Made by a program: the position numbers and the translations under genes
From: Candidatus Saccharimonadia bacterium
Lineage (GTDB): Bacteria > Patescibacteriota > Saccharimonadia > Saccharimonadales > Saccharimonadaceae
Direction of reading: 5' to 3'
Length of the DNA stretch: 14,384 nucleotides
NCBI GenBank assembly: GCA_023257755.1
Contig: JALRBM010000089.1
Coordinates: 1-14,384 of the forward strand
The notes under the pieces: generated by a model
What the model was told of the DNA's origin: nothing
What the model saw: the letters and a program-made list of their open reading frames with translations, nothing else
Databases searched by the model: none
Part shown: in pieces, positions 1-6,875 of the stretch
How positions within the stretch are numbered: position 1 is the stretch's first letter
Layout of the letters: every line of letters starts with the position of its first letter

Positions 1-655
1 GGTCAAACCGATCGGTCAGAAGAGGCGCGATCGCGCCGGGCGTAATGAGCATGGCGATTACCAGAATGATACCGACGGTCTGGACCGACGCCACAACGGT
101 GAGTGCCAAGAGTACCAGAAGTAAATAATGGTAGACGTTCACCTTCAAACGAATTGCCTTCATATGCGCCTGGTCAAACGCGTAAAGTAGCAGGCTGCGG
201 CGAAGCACCAGAAGCACGGTAATCACCGTCAAGGCAATTATTCCAACCTGCCAGGCATCGGCATTAGAAATACCAAGCACATATCCGAACAGGATGTGCA
301 TAAGATCTATATTACTCGGCACTTTCGAGACAAGCACCAACCCCAGCGCAAAAAGAGTGGTAAAGACGATCCCAATAACCGCGTCGTCTTTTAAGCGAAC
401 TTTTTGTTTGATATAGCCGATCCCCAGGACGCTCCCCAGTCCAAAGACAAACGCGCCGATACTGAACGGAATCCCCAGCGTATATGCCAAAACGACCCCC
501 GGAAGAACCGAATGGGAAACGGCATCTCCCATCAGCGACCAGCGCTTCAACACCAAAAAACACGACAATAGCGCGCAGACTGCGCCGACCAGCGAGCTGA
601 CGATGATGGCTTTGACCATAAAGTCAAACTGCAGTGGAAAGATTAACGCATCCAT
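1..655 (-). CDS. Metal ABC transporter permease (ABC-3 family, Mn/Zn type), 3' end cut by window edge
   Basis: Integral membrane subunit of a metal importer of the ZnuB/MntB/TroC (ABC-3) family. It would form the channel that takes Mn2+ or Zn2+ from the binding protein encoded upstream. My translation from the ATG at 655 gives about 218 residues before the window edge. It begins MDALIFPLQFDFMVKAIIVS and has at least six hydrophobic segments. The family-typical stretch LKRWSLMGDAVSHSVLPG lies near residues 36-53, and VQTVGIILVIAMLITPGA lies near the visible end. The start overlaps the 3' end of the ATPase gene by 13 bp, which indicates translational coupling. The gene is probably complete outside the window, since family members are about 270-290 residues. 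I am sure of the family; the exact metal is inferred from the binding protein and the nrd context. Confidence 0.9.
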   Translation of the reverse strand, partial: MDALIFPLQFDFMVKAIIVSSLVGAVCALLSCFLVLKRWSLMGDAVSHSVLPGVVLAYTLGIPFSIGAFVFGLGSVLGIGYIKQKVRLKDDAVIGIVFTTLFALGLVLVSKVPSNIDLMHILFGYVLGISNADAWQVGIIALTVITVLLVLRRSLLLYAFDQAHMKAIRLKVNVYHYLLLVLLALTVVASVQTVGIILVIAMLITPGAIAPLLTDRFD

Positions 656-1392
656 TGTCTCCCGCCTTTCTTTCCAAAGACACTATCGTAGGTCTTTTCG
701 ATATTATCGGCCGTAAACACCTTTTTGGTGGGACCAGCAGCTACCACTTTTGTCTTTAAAAGGATAATGTGGTCACAGTACGAACCGACCGTATTAAGAT
801 CATGGGCGGCGATAAGCGTCGTGACGCCTTGTTTCTGTAGCTCCCGCAGCAGCTCCACGAGCGACGCTTCGGTCTTAGCATCGACCCCCGCAAACGGCTC
901 GTCAAGCAAAAGGATCGAGGCACCTTGGGCCAGCGCCCGCCCGACGAATGCTCGCTTACGCTGGCCGCCTGATAGTTGGCCGATCTGACGATCCGCCAAA
1001 TCAGCGAGATGCACCCGCTCCAGCGCCGCCTCGACCGCCTGCTTGTCACGAGCGGATGGAATGCGCATGAAGTTCATCTGGCCGTATCGGCCCATCATCA
1101 CGACGTCGCGCACTGAAACGGGAAAATTCCAGTCAATCGCCTCGGTTTGCGGCACATAGGCCACAATACCTTTTTTTTGCGCCGTTTTAACCGTATGGCC
1201 ATTCAAACGCACCGTTCCGCTTTTTACCTGCACTGCATCCATGATCGCCTTGAAAAGTGTTGACTTGCCCGCTCCGTTCATCCCGACCAGCCCGCAGATC
1301 GCCCCATGCGGAATGGTAGCCGTCACATCGTCGAGAACAAGCTTCTCGTGGTAGTGGACCGAGACATTTTGAATGTCGATTGCCGCTGCCAT
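643..1392 (-). CDS. Metal ABC transporter ATP-binding protein (Mn/Zn type)
   Basis: Cytoplasmic ATPase powering the metal importer, 249 residues, the usual length for MntA/ZnuC/PsaB-type subunits. Visible motifs in order: Walker A GMNGAGKST (37-45), Q-loop glutamine at 82 in VPQTEAIDWNFPVSV, signature LSGGQ (140-144), Walker B ILLLDEP (160-166) and the H-loop His at 197 in AAHD. The sequence after the Q-loop, with DWNFPV, resembles the manganese branch of the family. The ATG at 1392 lies 3 bp after the binding-protein stop, with an AAAGG ribosome site inside that upstream gene. The permease start overlaps this gene's end. The three genes therefore form a standard importer cassette in the same transcription unit as nrdB. 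Confidence is high for function, moderate for manganese specificity. Confidence 0.95.
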   Translation of the reverse strand: MAAAIDIQNVSVHYHEKLVLDDVTATIPHGAICGLVGMNGAGKSTLFKAIMDAVQVKSGTVRLNGHTVKTAQKKGIVAYVPQTEAIDWNFPVSVRDVVMMGRYGQMNFMRIPSARDKQAVEAALERVHLADLADRQIGQLSGGQRKRAFVGRALAQGASILLLDEPFAGVDAKTEASLVELLRELQKQGVTTLIAAHDLNTVGSYCDHIILLKTKVVAAGPTKKVFTADNIEKTYDSVFGKKGGRQWMR

Positions 1393-1395
1393 AAT

Positions 1396-2325
1396 TTAGT
1401 CGCCTTTTAATCCGTCAACCAGCGTTGAAGCGTTGTACTCGAGCAATTTTAAATACGTTGGCGTCGGGCCGTCGGCTCCCGACAATGAGTCGACATAAAA
1501 TACACCGCTGAACCTCGCACCCGTTTCACTAGCGACCTGTTCTTGGGCTTTACTGCTGACAGTACTCTCGCAAAAAACAGCCGGAATAGCATTCGCTCTT
1601 ACGGTCTCGACGACGTTTTTAATTTGCTGCGGCGTTCCTTGGGCATCGGCGTTGATCGGCCACAAGTAAAGTTCCTTTAATCCATAATCTCGGATGAGGT
1701 AACTGAACGCACCTTCGCAGCTGACCAGATAACGCTGCTCGTTGGCTAACTGCGATAATTCCATTTTTAACTTCGCATCAACTTGACCGACTTTTTCTTT
1801 GTAGGACTTGGCGTTTTGTTTAAAATAGTCAGCATTTTTCGGGTCGATATCTGAAAGCGCCTTGGTAATATTATCGACGTACACCAGTGCATTAGCCGGC
1901 GACATCCAGGCGTGAGGATTCGGCTTGTCTTTATAGGGTCCTTCGGCGATCGGCATCGGGGCGACATTGTCGGTCAGGGTAATGTGTGGGACATCCGGCA
2001 CATTTTGGTAGAGTTTCTCGGCCCACTTTTCCAGATTCAGCCCATTGTCCAGGACCAGGTCGGCCTTTTGCAGCCGCACCATGTCGCCGGGCGTCGGCTC
2101 ATAGCCATGGATTTCTGTTCCCGGCTTCGTGATCGATTCGACCTCCACCTTGTCGCCAGCCACATTTTTAGCCATATCGGCCAGAACGGTAAATGTCGTG
2201 AGAACGTGTTTTTTCTGATCGTTCTGTTGCCCGCCTCGAGCCTGTATTACGGCGTAGACAAACGCTCCAATCAAGCCTAGGATGACTACGGGTATAATGA
2301 TGCGTAAAATAGTTGTTCGTTTCAT
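1396..2325 (-). CDS. Metal-binding ABC transporter substrate-binding protein (cluster A-I, Mn/Zn/Fe)
   Basis: Extracytoplasmic metal-capture protein of the ZnuA/PsaA/MntC family, about 309 residues from the chosen start. The N-terminus MKRTTILRIIIPVVILGLIG is a signal or anchor segment without a lipobox cysteine, so it is probably held by an uncleaved or signal-peptidase-I-type leader. The four expected metal ligands are all visible: His73 (EIHGYEPTP), His138 (PHAWMSP), Glu204 (CEGAFSYL) and Asp279 (YVDSLS). The His/His/Glu/Asp set is characteristic of manganese-type members such as PsaA. There is no His-rich loop of the kind seen in ZnuA. An in-frame GTG at 2343 would add six residues, but I prefer the ATG at 2325 because GGGGGA lies about 10 bases before it. 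The gene starts 21 bp after the CYTH gene and ends 3 bp before the ATPase gene. Confidence 0.92.
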   Translation of the reverse strand: MKRTTILRIIIPVVILGLIGAFVYAVIQARGGQQNDQKKHVLTTFTVLADMAKNVAGDKVEVESITKPGTEIHGYEPTPGDMVRLQKADLVLDNGLNLEKWAEKLYQNVPDVPHITLTDNVAPMPIAEGPYKDKPNPHAWMSPANALVYVDNITKALSDIDPKNADYFKQNAKSYKEKVGQVDAKLKMELSQLANEQRYLVSCEGAFSYLIRDYGLKELYLWPINADAQGTPQQIKNVVETVRANAIPAVFCESTVSSKAQEQVASETGARFSGVFYVDSLSGADGPTPTYLKLLEYNASTLVDGLKGD

Positions 2326-2346
2326 GACCTTACTTTCCCCCACCCG

Positions 2347-2946
2347 TTATGTTCGCGGAATAAACTGAGATGGCAACGGGTTACCAAAGCGCGCTTCCGG
2401 CACATCAATCACCCCGCGAAAACCTGGTGCGAACTCATATTTCTCGTTGTAAAGTACATCGATATTAACGAACTGTGCATCCCCCCACTGGAGGCCTAAT
2501 TTTTTCGCCGCAGCTTTAATAATTTCTTCCGAAGCGCCTTCGATTTCGATGTATGGATCAAGCCATGGCCATTCATCAATAACAACCTCGGCATCATCCA
2601 ACTGCCAGGTTTCGCGTTTGGATTCTTGAAAGGTAATGTAGTGCCAGCCAGCCTCTGAAAAGATCGTCAGCGTATCGTCGAAGTCGCTTACCTCGACTTC
2701 AATCTCTTTAACGCCGTCAATCCCAGGATTATAAGGATCCTTCCGGCGCTTAAACGTCAGTGTAACCTTGTCGCCTTCGTCCCGAATTCTGATGAAAGCG
2801 TGCTGCTTGGCATGATGAGGCTCTTCGATCAAAGCCCGGCGCATAAGACGCATGGGCTGCTCGCAGACAGCCCCCGCATTCTTTAGCATCCCGCGAATTT
2901 CTTCGATGTTGATGTTCGCGAATTTGGCTTCAATCTCGGTTTTCAC
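2347..2946 (-). CDS. CYTH-domain protein (CyaB/thiamine-triphosphatase superfamily)
   Basis: A 199-residue protein of the CYTH triphosphate-tunnel superfamily. These enzymes bind a triphosphate in an eight-stranded barrel with divalent metals; members act as class IV adenylate cyclases, thiamine triphosphatases or tripolyphosphatases. The diagnostic N-terminal ExExK is present as E4-I-E6-A-K8. Further charged strands follow in the usual order: IRIRDEGDKVTLTFKRR, VKEIEVEVSD, then VIDEWPWLDPYIEIEG. Length fits the CyaB-like subgroup. The only in-frame start is a GTG at 2946, 8 bp after the nrdB stop, with a weak CTAGG site at the end of nrdB. It sits between nrdB and the metal importer in one directional run, so it is probably co-expressed with ribonucleotide reductase. 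The substrate cannot be told from sequence, and a cyclase role is no better supported than hydrolysis. Confidence 0.85.
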   Translation of the reverse strand: MKTEIEAKFANINIEEIRGMLKNAGAVCEQPMRLMRRALIEEPHHAKQHAFIRIRDEGDKVTLTFKRRKDPYNPGIDGVKEIEVEVSDFDDTLTIFSEAGWHYITFQESKRETWQLDDAEVVIDEWPWLDPYIEIEGASEEIIKAAAKKLGLQWGDAQFVNIDVLYNEKYEFAPGFRGVIDVPEARFGNPLPSQFIPRT

Positions 2947-2954
2947 GACATGGC

Positions 2955-4007
2955 CTAGTTCAGAATACTGTTGTCCGGGTTGTTTTCGTCGCGGTCGGCG
3001 CTTGGACTTTGCCCACCCTTAGCCGATGAAACACCGGCGTTTACTTCATAACTGGTATTCGTACTTTCAAAGAAGTTCACCAGCTCAAGCGTATCATTGG
3101 CGGCCGCCATCCACTTGGCCGGGTTCGACACCTTGTAGTGCGCGTCAAATCCAAGCTCTTCAAGCCGGCGGTCAGCCAAATATTTAACATACTGGTTAAT
3201 ATAGTCACTGTTAAGACCGAGGATACCGTTTGGCAACAGGTCCTTATTGTACTGCTCCTCCATCTCGACACCGTCAAGAATCATCTGCTTGATTTCGGCA
3301 GCGAATTCCTCGGTCTGAAGGTCTTCGTTTTCCTCAAGGACCGTCAGGATAAGGTTGATACCGAACTTAAGGTGCAGGCTTTCATCACGGACAATCCAGT
3401 CGATCAAACTTCCGAAGTTACGGAGCAAGTTGCGCTGACGGAACGAAAGCGCCACCATGAAGCCGCTATAGAACCAGATACCCTCAAGGATGATATTATA
3501 GGCGATAAGGTTGCGGACGAAGTCCTTCTTGCCCTCAGTCGTGGTAATATCGAGTGTCTCCTCGGTCATACGCTTGATAAACTTCGTCTCAAACTCTTCC
3601 TTTCGCGCCATCGACGGTGTTTCGACGTGGGCCGCATAGGCCTTGTCACGGTCAATCGGAAAAGTCTCGAGCACGTATTCAAAACTCATGCAGTGGTTCG
3701 CCTCTTCCCACATCTGCTTGGCAAGATACAGGTGGCACTCGGCCGCATTGACGTAGGGATAGACGCCAAAGGCCAGCGCCTTGTTGACCAGCAGCTCGTT
3801 CGGGTTAAAGTAGCTCATCAGGAATTCCAGCGCGTGGCGCTCCTCGTCGCTCATCTTTTTCCAGTCGGCGAGGTCCTGACCTAGCTGGATTTCGTTCGGA
3901 AACCAGGTGTTCGCTACGGCCTGCTCGTACAGGTCATAGGCCCACTTATAGTTAATCGGTTTAAGAAGTAATCCGTCTTGTATACCTGTTCCAAGAATGC
4001 CTGCCAT
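2955..4007 (-). CDS. nrdB: Ribonucleotide reductase small subunit, class Ic-like (Mn/Fe, Phe at radical site)
   Basis: Beta subunit of class I ribonucleotide reductase. Its dinuclear metal site starts the radical chemistry carried out by NrdA. The 350-residue length is usual. Metal ligands by position: Glu71 (NPNELLVN), Glu102 and His105 (WEEANH), Glu175 (ILEGIWFYSGF), Glu209 and His212 (RDESLH). The residue seven after Glu102, where E. coli has radical Tyr122, is Phe109. The first ligand is Glu rather than Asp. The spacings 31, 3, 7, 73, 34 and 3 equal those of Chlamydia trachomatis NrdB (E89, E120, H123, F127, E193, E227, H230; recalled from literature), the type Mn(IV)/Fe(III) enzyme. A C-terminal Tyr320 may serve as the transfer tyrosine. 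The ATG has TAAGG seven bases upstream. Confidence is high for NrdB and good for the Ic-like assignment. Confidence 0.95.
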   Translation of the reverse strand: MAGILGTGIQDGLLLKPINYKWAYDLYEQAVANTWFPNEIQLGQDLADWKKMSDEERHALEFLMSYFNPNELLVNKALAFGVYPYVNAAECHLYLAKQMWEEANHCMSFEYVLETFPIDRDKAYAAHVETPSMARKEEFETKFIKRMTEETLDITTTEGKKDFVRNLIAYNIILEGIWFYSGFMVALSFRQRNLLRNFGSLIDWIVRDESLHLKFGINLILTVLEENEDLQTEEFAAEIKQMILDGVEMEEQYNKDLLPNGILGLNSDYINQYVKYLADRRLEELGFDAHYKVSNPAKWMAAANDTLELVNFFESTNTSYEVNAGVSSAKGGQSPSADRDENNPDNSILN

Positions 4008-4056
4008 GGTAATGCCTTAGTCCTTTCGTTATTAACGCCTTTAGAAGGTTCATCTT

Positions 4057-4236
4057 CTATTGGCACCCTTCACACATTGTTAAGTCGGCTGGGTCAAGCG
4101 GGGCGGCGACGGTGCCCTTTTGTGCCGCCTCTTCGTTTGCCTGCTCCTGTGCGTTCTGCATCGCCTTTTCGATCGCCTCAAGCTTCTCCTCGAGTGTCAT
4201 GTCGTCGTTGATGATTGTGCTAGCGTTCATACCCAT
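4057..4236 (-). CDS. 59-residue small protein ending in CxxC: candidate detached NrdA redox tail
   Basis: Short gene between nrdA and nrdB. Its product starts MGMNASTIINDDMTLEEKLE, has a charged Ala/Glu/Gln-rich stretch (residues 14-40) likely to be helical or coiled coil, a Pro/Ala linker, and ends DLTMCEGCQ. The CxxC at the extreme C-terminus is what normally ends NrdA proteins and re-reduces the active-site disulfide, passing electrons from thioredoxin. The NrdA here lacks those cysteines. The frame is the same as nrdA (stop to stop 198 bp), but two stops, TAA then TAG, separate them. An AGGGGG ribosome site precedes the ATG in a leader, TAGGGGGATAAAAAAATG, nearly identical to that of nrdA. 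I infer an independently translated tail subunit. An internal ATG six bases later is an alternative start. Existence is well supported; function is inference. Confidence 0.75.
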   Translation of the reverse strand: MGMNASTIINDDMTLEEKLEAIEKAMQNAQEQANEEAAQKGTVAAPLDPADLTMCEGCQ

Positions 4237-4244
4237 TTTTTTAT

Positions 4245-4250
4245 CCCCCT
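4245..4250 (-). promoter_or_regulatory. Shine-Dalgarno site of the small CxxC gene
   Basis: AGGGGG on the minus strand, eight bases before the ATG at 4236, inside TAGGGGGATAAAAAAATG. The nrdA leader has the near copy TAGGGGATAAAAATG. This site is the main evidence that the small gene is started afresh rather than read through from nrdA. Confidence 0.7.
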
Positions 4251-4254
4251 ATTT

Positions 4255-6654
4255 TTACGCTGCTTGCTTTGCTTTCGCGAATCCAAATCCTGCCCGGCGC
4301 GGACCAGTCCCTGTTTCGGCCTTATTCACCTTGACAGTACTTTGCTCAGCCTGGTGGCGCGGTTTGACGTGCAGATAGTATGTCGTCTTCAGGCCTTTCT
4401 TCCAGGCGGCGCTGTAGATATCGACGTATTCGTCAATGTCGCGAGTCTCCAGGTACATGTTGCGGCTGATTGCCTGGTCAATCCACTTCTGGGCGCGGGC
4501 GGCTACTTCGATAAAGGAGTAGGGACTCAGCTGGAAGCTCGTCTTGTAGACTTCTTTGATGTGCTTTGGAATCGCCTCGATCTGCTGGACGTCGCCCTGC
4601 AGGCGCAAAACGTCTTCCTTCACGTCGTCCCAGATGCCAAGCGCTTTTAGGTCGTTTACCAGATTGATGTTTACTTCCAGGAACTTGCCGCTTAGGGTCG
4701 CGCGGGAGAAAATCTGGGCGAACTGCGGGTCAAGTCCCGGGGTCGTACCGGCGATGTGGGCGATATTTGCGGTCGGTGCGATCGCCATAAGCGTCGCGTT
4801 TCGCATTCCCTTTTTCACCTTTTTACGAAGCGTGTCCCAGTCAAGCCGCATCTTGCGGTTAACGTCAACCTTTACCTTACGGTCGGTCGCCAACTGGTCG
4901 AGCGTGTCGATCGGCAAGATGCCTTTGCTCCAGCCACTTCCCTTGAAGGTCGGGTATGATCCCTTCGTCTTTGCCAGTTCAGCCGACTCGTCAATGGCAT
5001 GGTAACTGATGAATTCTGAAAGTTGGTCGACCAGATCGTAGGCTGCTTCTGACTCGTAGCTGTGGCCCAGCTTCTCAATCACATCGGTAAAGCCCATGAA
5101 TCCAAGGCCGAGCGCACGGTTTTGCAGGTTAGAGTTCATTGCCTCCGGCACCGGCGTGTTCGTGATATCACACAGGTTATCAAGCTGGCGGATCGCACTC
5201 CTGGTACTGGCGGCCAGGCGGTCCCAGTCCCACGTCTTGTCTTCGTTCAGGTGCATGGACAGGTTGATGCTGACCAAGTTACAAACCGAGGTATTGTCTT
5301 TGTCCTGCGGCAGGGTAATTTCTGTACACAAGTTCGAAGTGTGGATGGTGCTGGTGTTATTGTTCAGTGCGCGGACGTTGATCGTGTCCTTCCAGGTCAG
5401 CCACGGGTGGCTGGTCGCCTGTAGGGTGATCAGAATTTGGCGGAACTGCTGACGGGCCGGGATTTTTTTGAATTCGCGCATGCCGCCCTTTTCAGCCAAT
5501 TTGATGTATTCTGCGTAGCGCCTACTAAATTCCTCGCCGTAGAGTTCGGTAAGATCAGGCGTTTCAGCGGGATCAAACATATACCAATCCTGGTCTTTGG
5601 TAACACGCTTCATGAATTCGTCGCTCATGTAAACGGCCGTGTTCGCGATGCGGGTACGCATGTAGGGGTCGCCTGAGTTCTGCTTGAGGTCAAGGAATTC
5701 TGGGAAGTTAAGGTGCCAGTTCTCCATGTAAATAGCGGCTGCGCCCATCTTTTTGCCCTTGCGGCTGACGGCAAAGAGAGCCGTATCGATCATCTTCATG
5801 AACGGAATCGGACCAGTTGAGAAAGTATTAGTCGTCTTGACCGGGCTCCCCGCCGAGCGAAGCTTACTCAGGGTAATACCGATACCGCCGGTCCCCTTCG
5901 CGATCCACATGACATCGCGCACGCCTTTAGCGATCGACTCCATGTCGTCCTGGACTTCAAGCAAGAAACAATTCGAGAGTTGAGGAAACGCACCGCCGGC
6001 GTTGACGCGGGTAGAACCACCCGGGACGTATTCCAGCTTGCTCATATGCTCATAAAAGTCCAATGCGGCTTCGGTGGGGTTCTCCTCGTTAAAACTAAGG
6101 CCCATCGCGATACGCATGTGTGTAAACTGTGGGACCTCAATCGGATCGCCGCCGGTACGGCGAAGGGCGTACCGGTTGTTATTTGTTACGACACCAAGGT
6201 ATTTACTTAGTTGGTCGCGGCTTGGTTCGAGTGCTTTGGCGAGCTTCTTCAGATTAAAGACCTTGCCGTTCATGCGCGAGTCCAGCAAACCTTCAGCAAC
6301 CTTTTCTCGAATAAATTCCGGGAACTTCTCCTCGTGGAGCTTTTTTAGATCCTCGTCAGTCTCGTAGTCGCCAAGGATGTTCTTATAAGTATTCTTAAGA
6401 AGCAGGCGGGCCGCGATCTTATCGAAGTCAGGGTCATCCTTTACGTTTTGAAGCGCAGTATGAATCACTGCTTCGTCGAGTTGTTGTGTTGTGATGCCGT
6501 CAAATAAAGTCAGCTGCAGTTCGGCTGCGACCTGCACGACCTTGCTGATTTGGTCCGGCAAGCCCTCACTTGCCTTCACGAGCGCCAAGTTGATCTTGTT
6601 GGCGTCAAATGGTTCGCGGGTGCCGTCGCGTTTTACCACGTGAATTTCGCTCAT
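4255..6654 (-). CDS. nrdA: Ribonucleotide reductase large subunit NrdA, lacking the C-terminal redox cysteines
   Basis: Catalytic alpha subunit of class I ribonucleoside-diphosphate reductase, 799 residues. An N-terminal ATP cone (about 1-95, starting MSEIHVVKRDGTREPFDANK) gives allosteric control. Catalytic residues: Cys229 (LSNCF) and Cys458 (TSVCNL) as the reducing pair, Asn441/Cys443/Glu445 in NLCTE for the thiyl radical and general base, and Tyr759-Tyr760 (TTYYLH) for radical transfer. The 214-residue distance from first cysteine to thiyl cysteine equals that of E. coli (225 to 439). After Tyr760 only 39 residues follow, ending GFGFAKAKQAA, with no cysteine; none occurs after Cys495. The usual C-terminal cysteine pair is therefore absent, and a small downstream gene carries a CxxC. 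The start ATG has AGGGG seven bases upstream. The gene heads an nrd/metal operon under apparent NrdR control. Confidence 0.97.
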   Translation of the reverse strand: MSEIHVVKRDGTREPFDANKINLALVKASEGLPDQISKVVQVAAELQLTLFDGITTQQLDEAVIHTALQNVKDDPDFDKIAARLLLKNTYKNILGDYETDEDLKKLHEEKFPEFIREKVAEGLLDSRMNGKVFNLKKLAKALEPSRDQLSKYLGVVTNNNRYALRRTGGDPIEVPQFTHMRIAMGLSFNEENPTEAALDFYEHMSKLEYVPGGSTRVNAGGAFPQLSNCFLLEVQDDMESIAKGVRDVMWIAKGTGGIGITLSKLRSAGSPVKTTNTFSTGPIPFMKMIDTALFAVSRKGKKMGAAAIYMENWHLNFPEFLDLKQNSGDPYMRTRIANTAVYMSDEFMKRVTKDQDWYMFDPAETPDLTELYGEEFSRRYAEYIKLAEKGGMREFKKIPARQQFRQILITLQATSHPWLTWKDTINVRALNNNTSTIHTSNLCTEITLPQDKDNTSVCNLVSINLSMHLNEDKTWDWDRLAASTRSAIRQLDNLCDITNTPVPEAMNSNLQNRALGLGFMGFTDVIEKLGHSYESEAAYDLVDQLSEFISYHAIDESAELAKTKGSYPTFKGSGWSKGILPIDTLDQLATDRKVKVDVNRKMRLDWDTLRKKVKKGMRNATLMAIAPTANIAHIAGTTPGLDPQFAQIFSRATLSGKFLEVNINLVNDLKALGIWDDVKEDVLRLQGDVQQIEAIPKHIKEVYKTSFQLSPYSFIEVAARAQKWIDQAISRNMYLETRDIDEYVDIYSAAWKKGLKTTYYLHVKPRHQAEQSTVKVNKAETGTGPRRAGFGFAKAKQAA

Positions 6655-6802
6655 TTTTATCCCCTATGCTACATTTGTTATTTTTCTACCCTCACATTTC
6701 CCCGTCTCTCTAGGGGTGCAAGAAAAGTACCGTATGTAGCGGTGCGAAATACCCTCCTTGCAGAATGTGTGTTTTTATTGAACTACTACATATGTAGTGT
6801 CT
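6655..6802 (-). other. Long 5' untranslated leader of nrdA
   Basis: If P1 is used, about 148 bases separate the transcription start from the nrdA ATG. The leader can form two short hairpins: arms 6727-6732 with 6740-6745, and CCCC/GGGG arms 6700-6703 with 6713-6716. It also contains AAGGAGGG (6753-6760), a stronger ribosome-binding sequence than that of nrdA, with no ATG, GTG or TTG at usable distance. The functional site is AGGGG at 6661-6665. No known riboswitch pattern was recognised. Confidence 0.45.
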
Positions 6803-6832
6803 AGATACGATAATAGACCCTATATGTGTGGT
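6785..6832 (-). promoter_or_regulatory. NrdR-box pair 1, over the proximal nrd promoter
   Basis: Two 16-bp sites resemble the NrdR consensus acaCwAtATaTwGtgt (recalled from comparative-genomics work). Site 6785-6800 matches about 12 of 16 positions, with a near-perfect right half ATgTAGTGT and a 14-bp perfect palindrome at 6785-6798. Site 6817-6832 matches about 11 of 16, with a good left half ACcCTATAT. Start-to-start distance is 32 bp, three helical turns, the spacing typical of NrdR tandem boxes. The second site exactly fills the spacer of promoter P1 and the first lies just downstream of its start point, so binding should block transcription. Confidence 0.75.
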
Positions 6833-6838
6833 TTTCAA
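6810..6838 (-). promoter_or_regulatory. nrd promoter P1
   Basis: On the minus strand, -35 TTGAAA (6833-6838), 17-bp spacer, -10 TATTAT (6810-6815). Each hexamer matches sigma-70 consensus at five of six positions. The expected start is near 6803, about 148 bp before nrdA. Confidence 0.75.
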
Positions 6839-6875
6839 GCATTTTGACATGGTTTTTATTACCACAAGCCCATTA

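Noticed and set aside
2326..2343. GTG start for the metal-binding protein
   Set aside because: It adds GESKV before the clear basic/hydrophobic leader MKRTTILRI and has a poorer ribosome site than the ATG at 2325.
3138..3884. Long open frame of 248 codons on the plus strand
   Set aside because: It lies fully antisense to nrdB, whose protein is unmistakable; no family features in its translation.
4057..4236. Small CxxC protein as a NrdH/glutaredoxin-type redoxin
   Set aside because: It is too short, the CxxC is at the extreme C-terminus, and no thioredoxin-fold pattern is visible.
4237..4257. Stop-codon readthrough or UGA recoding joining nrdA to the CxxC segment
   Set aside because: Two stops, TAA and TAG, lie between them, neither is UGA, and a good ribosome site precedes a separate ATG. 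Readthrough is not excluded but is the weaker explanation.
4120..4650. 176-codon plus-strand open frame across the nrdA end and the small CxxC gene
   Set aside because: Antisense to nrdA with a Cys/Leu-rich translation typical of a shadow frame; no ribosome site or promoter seen.
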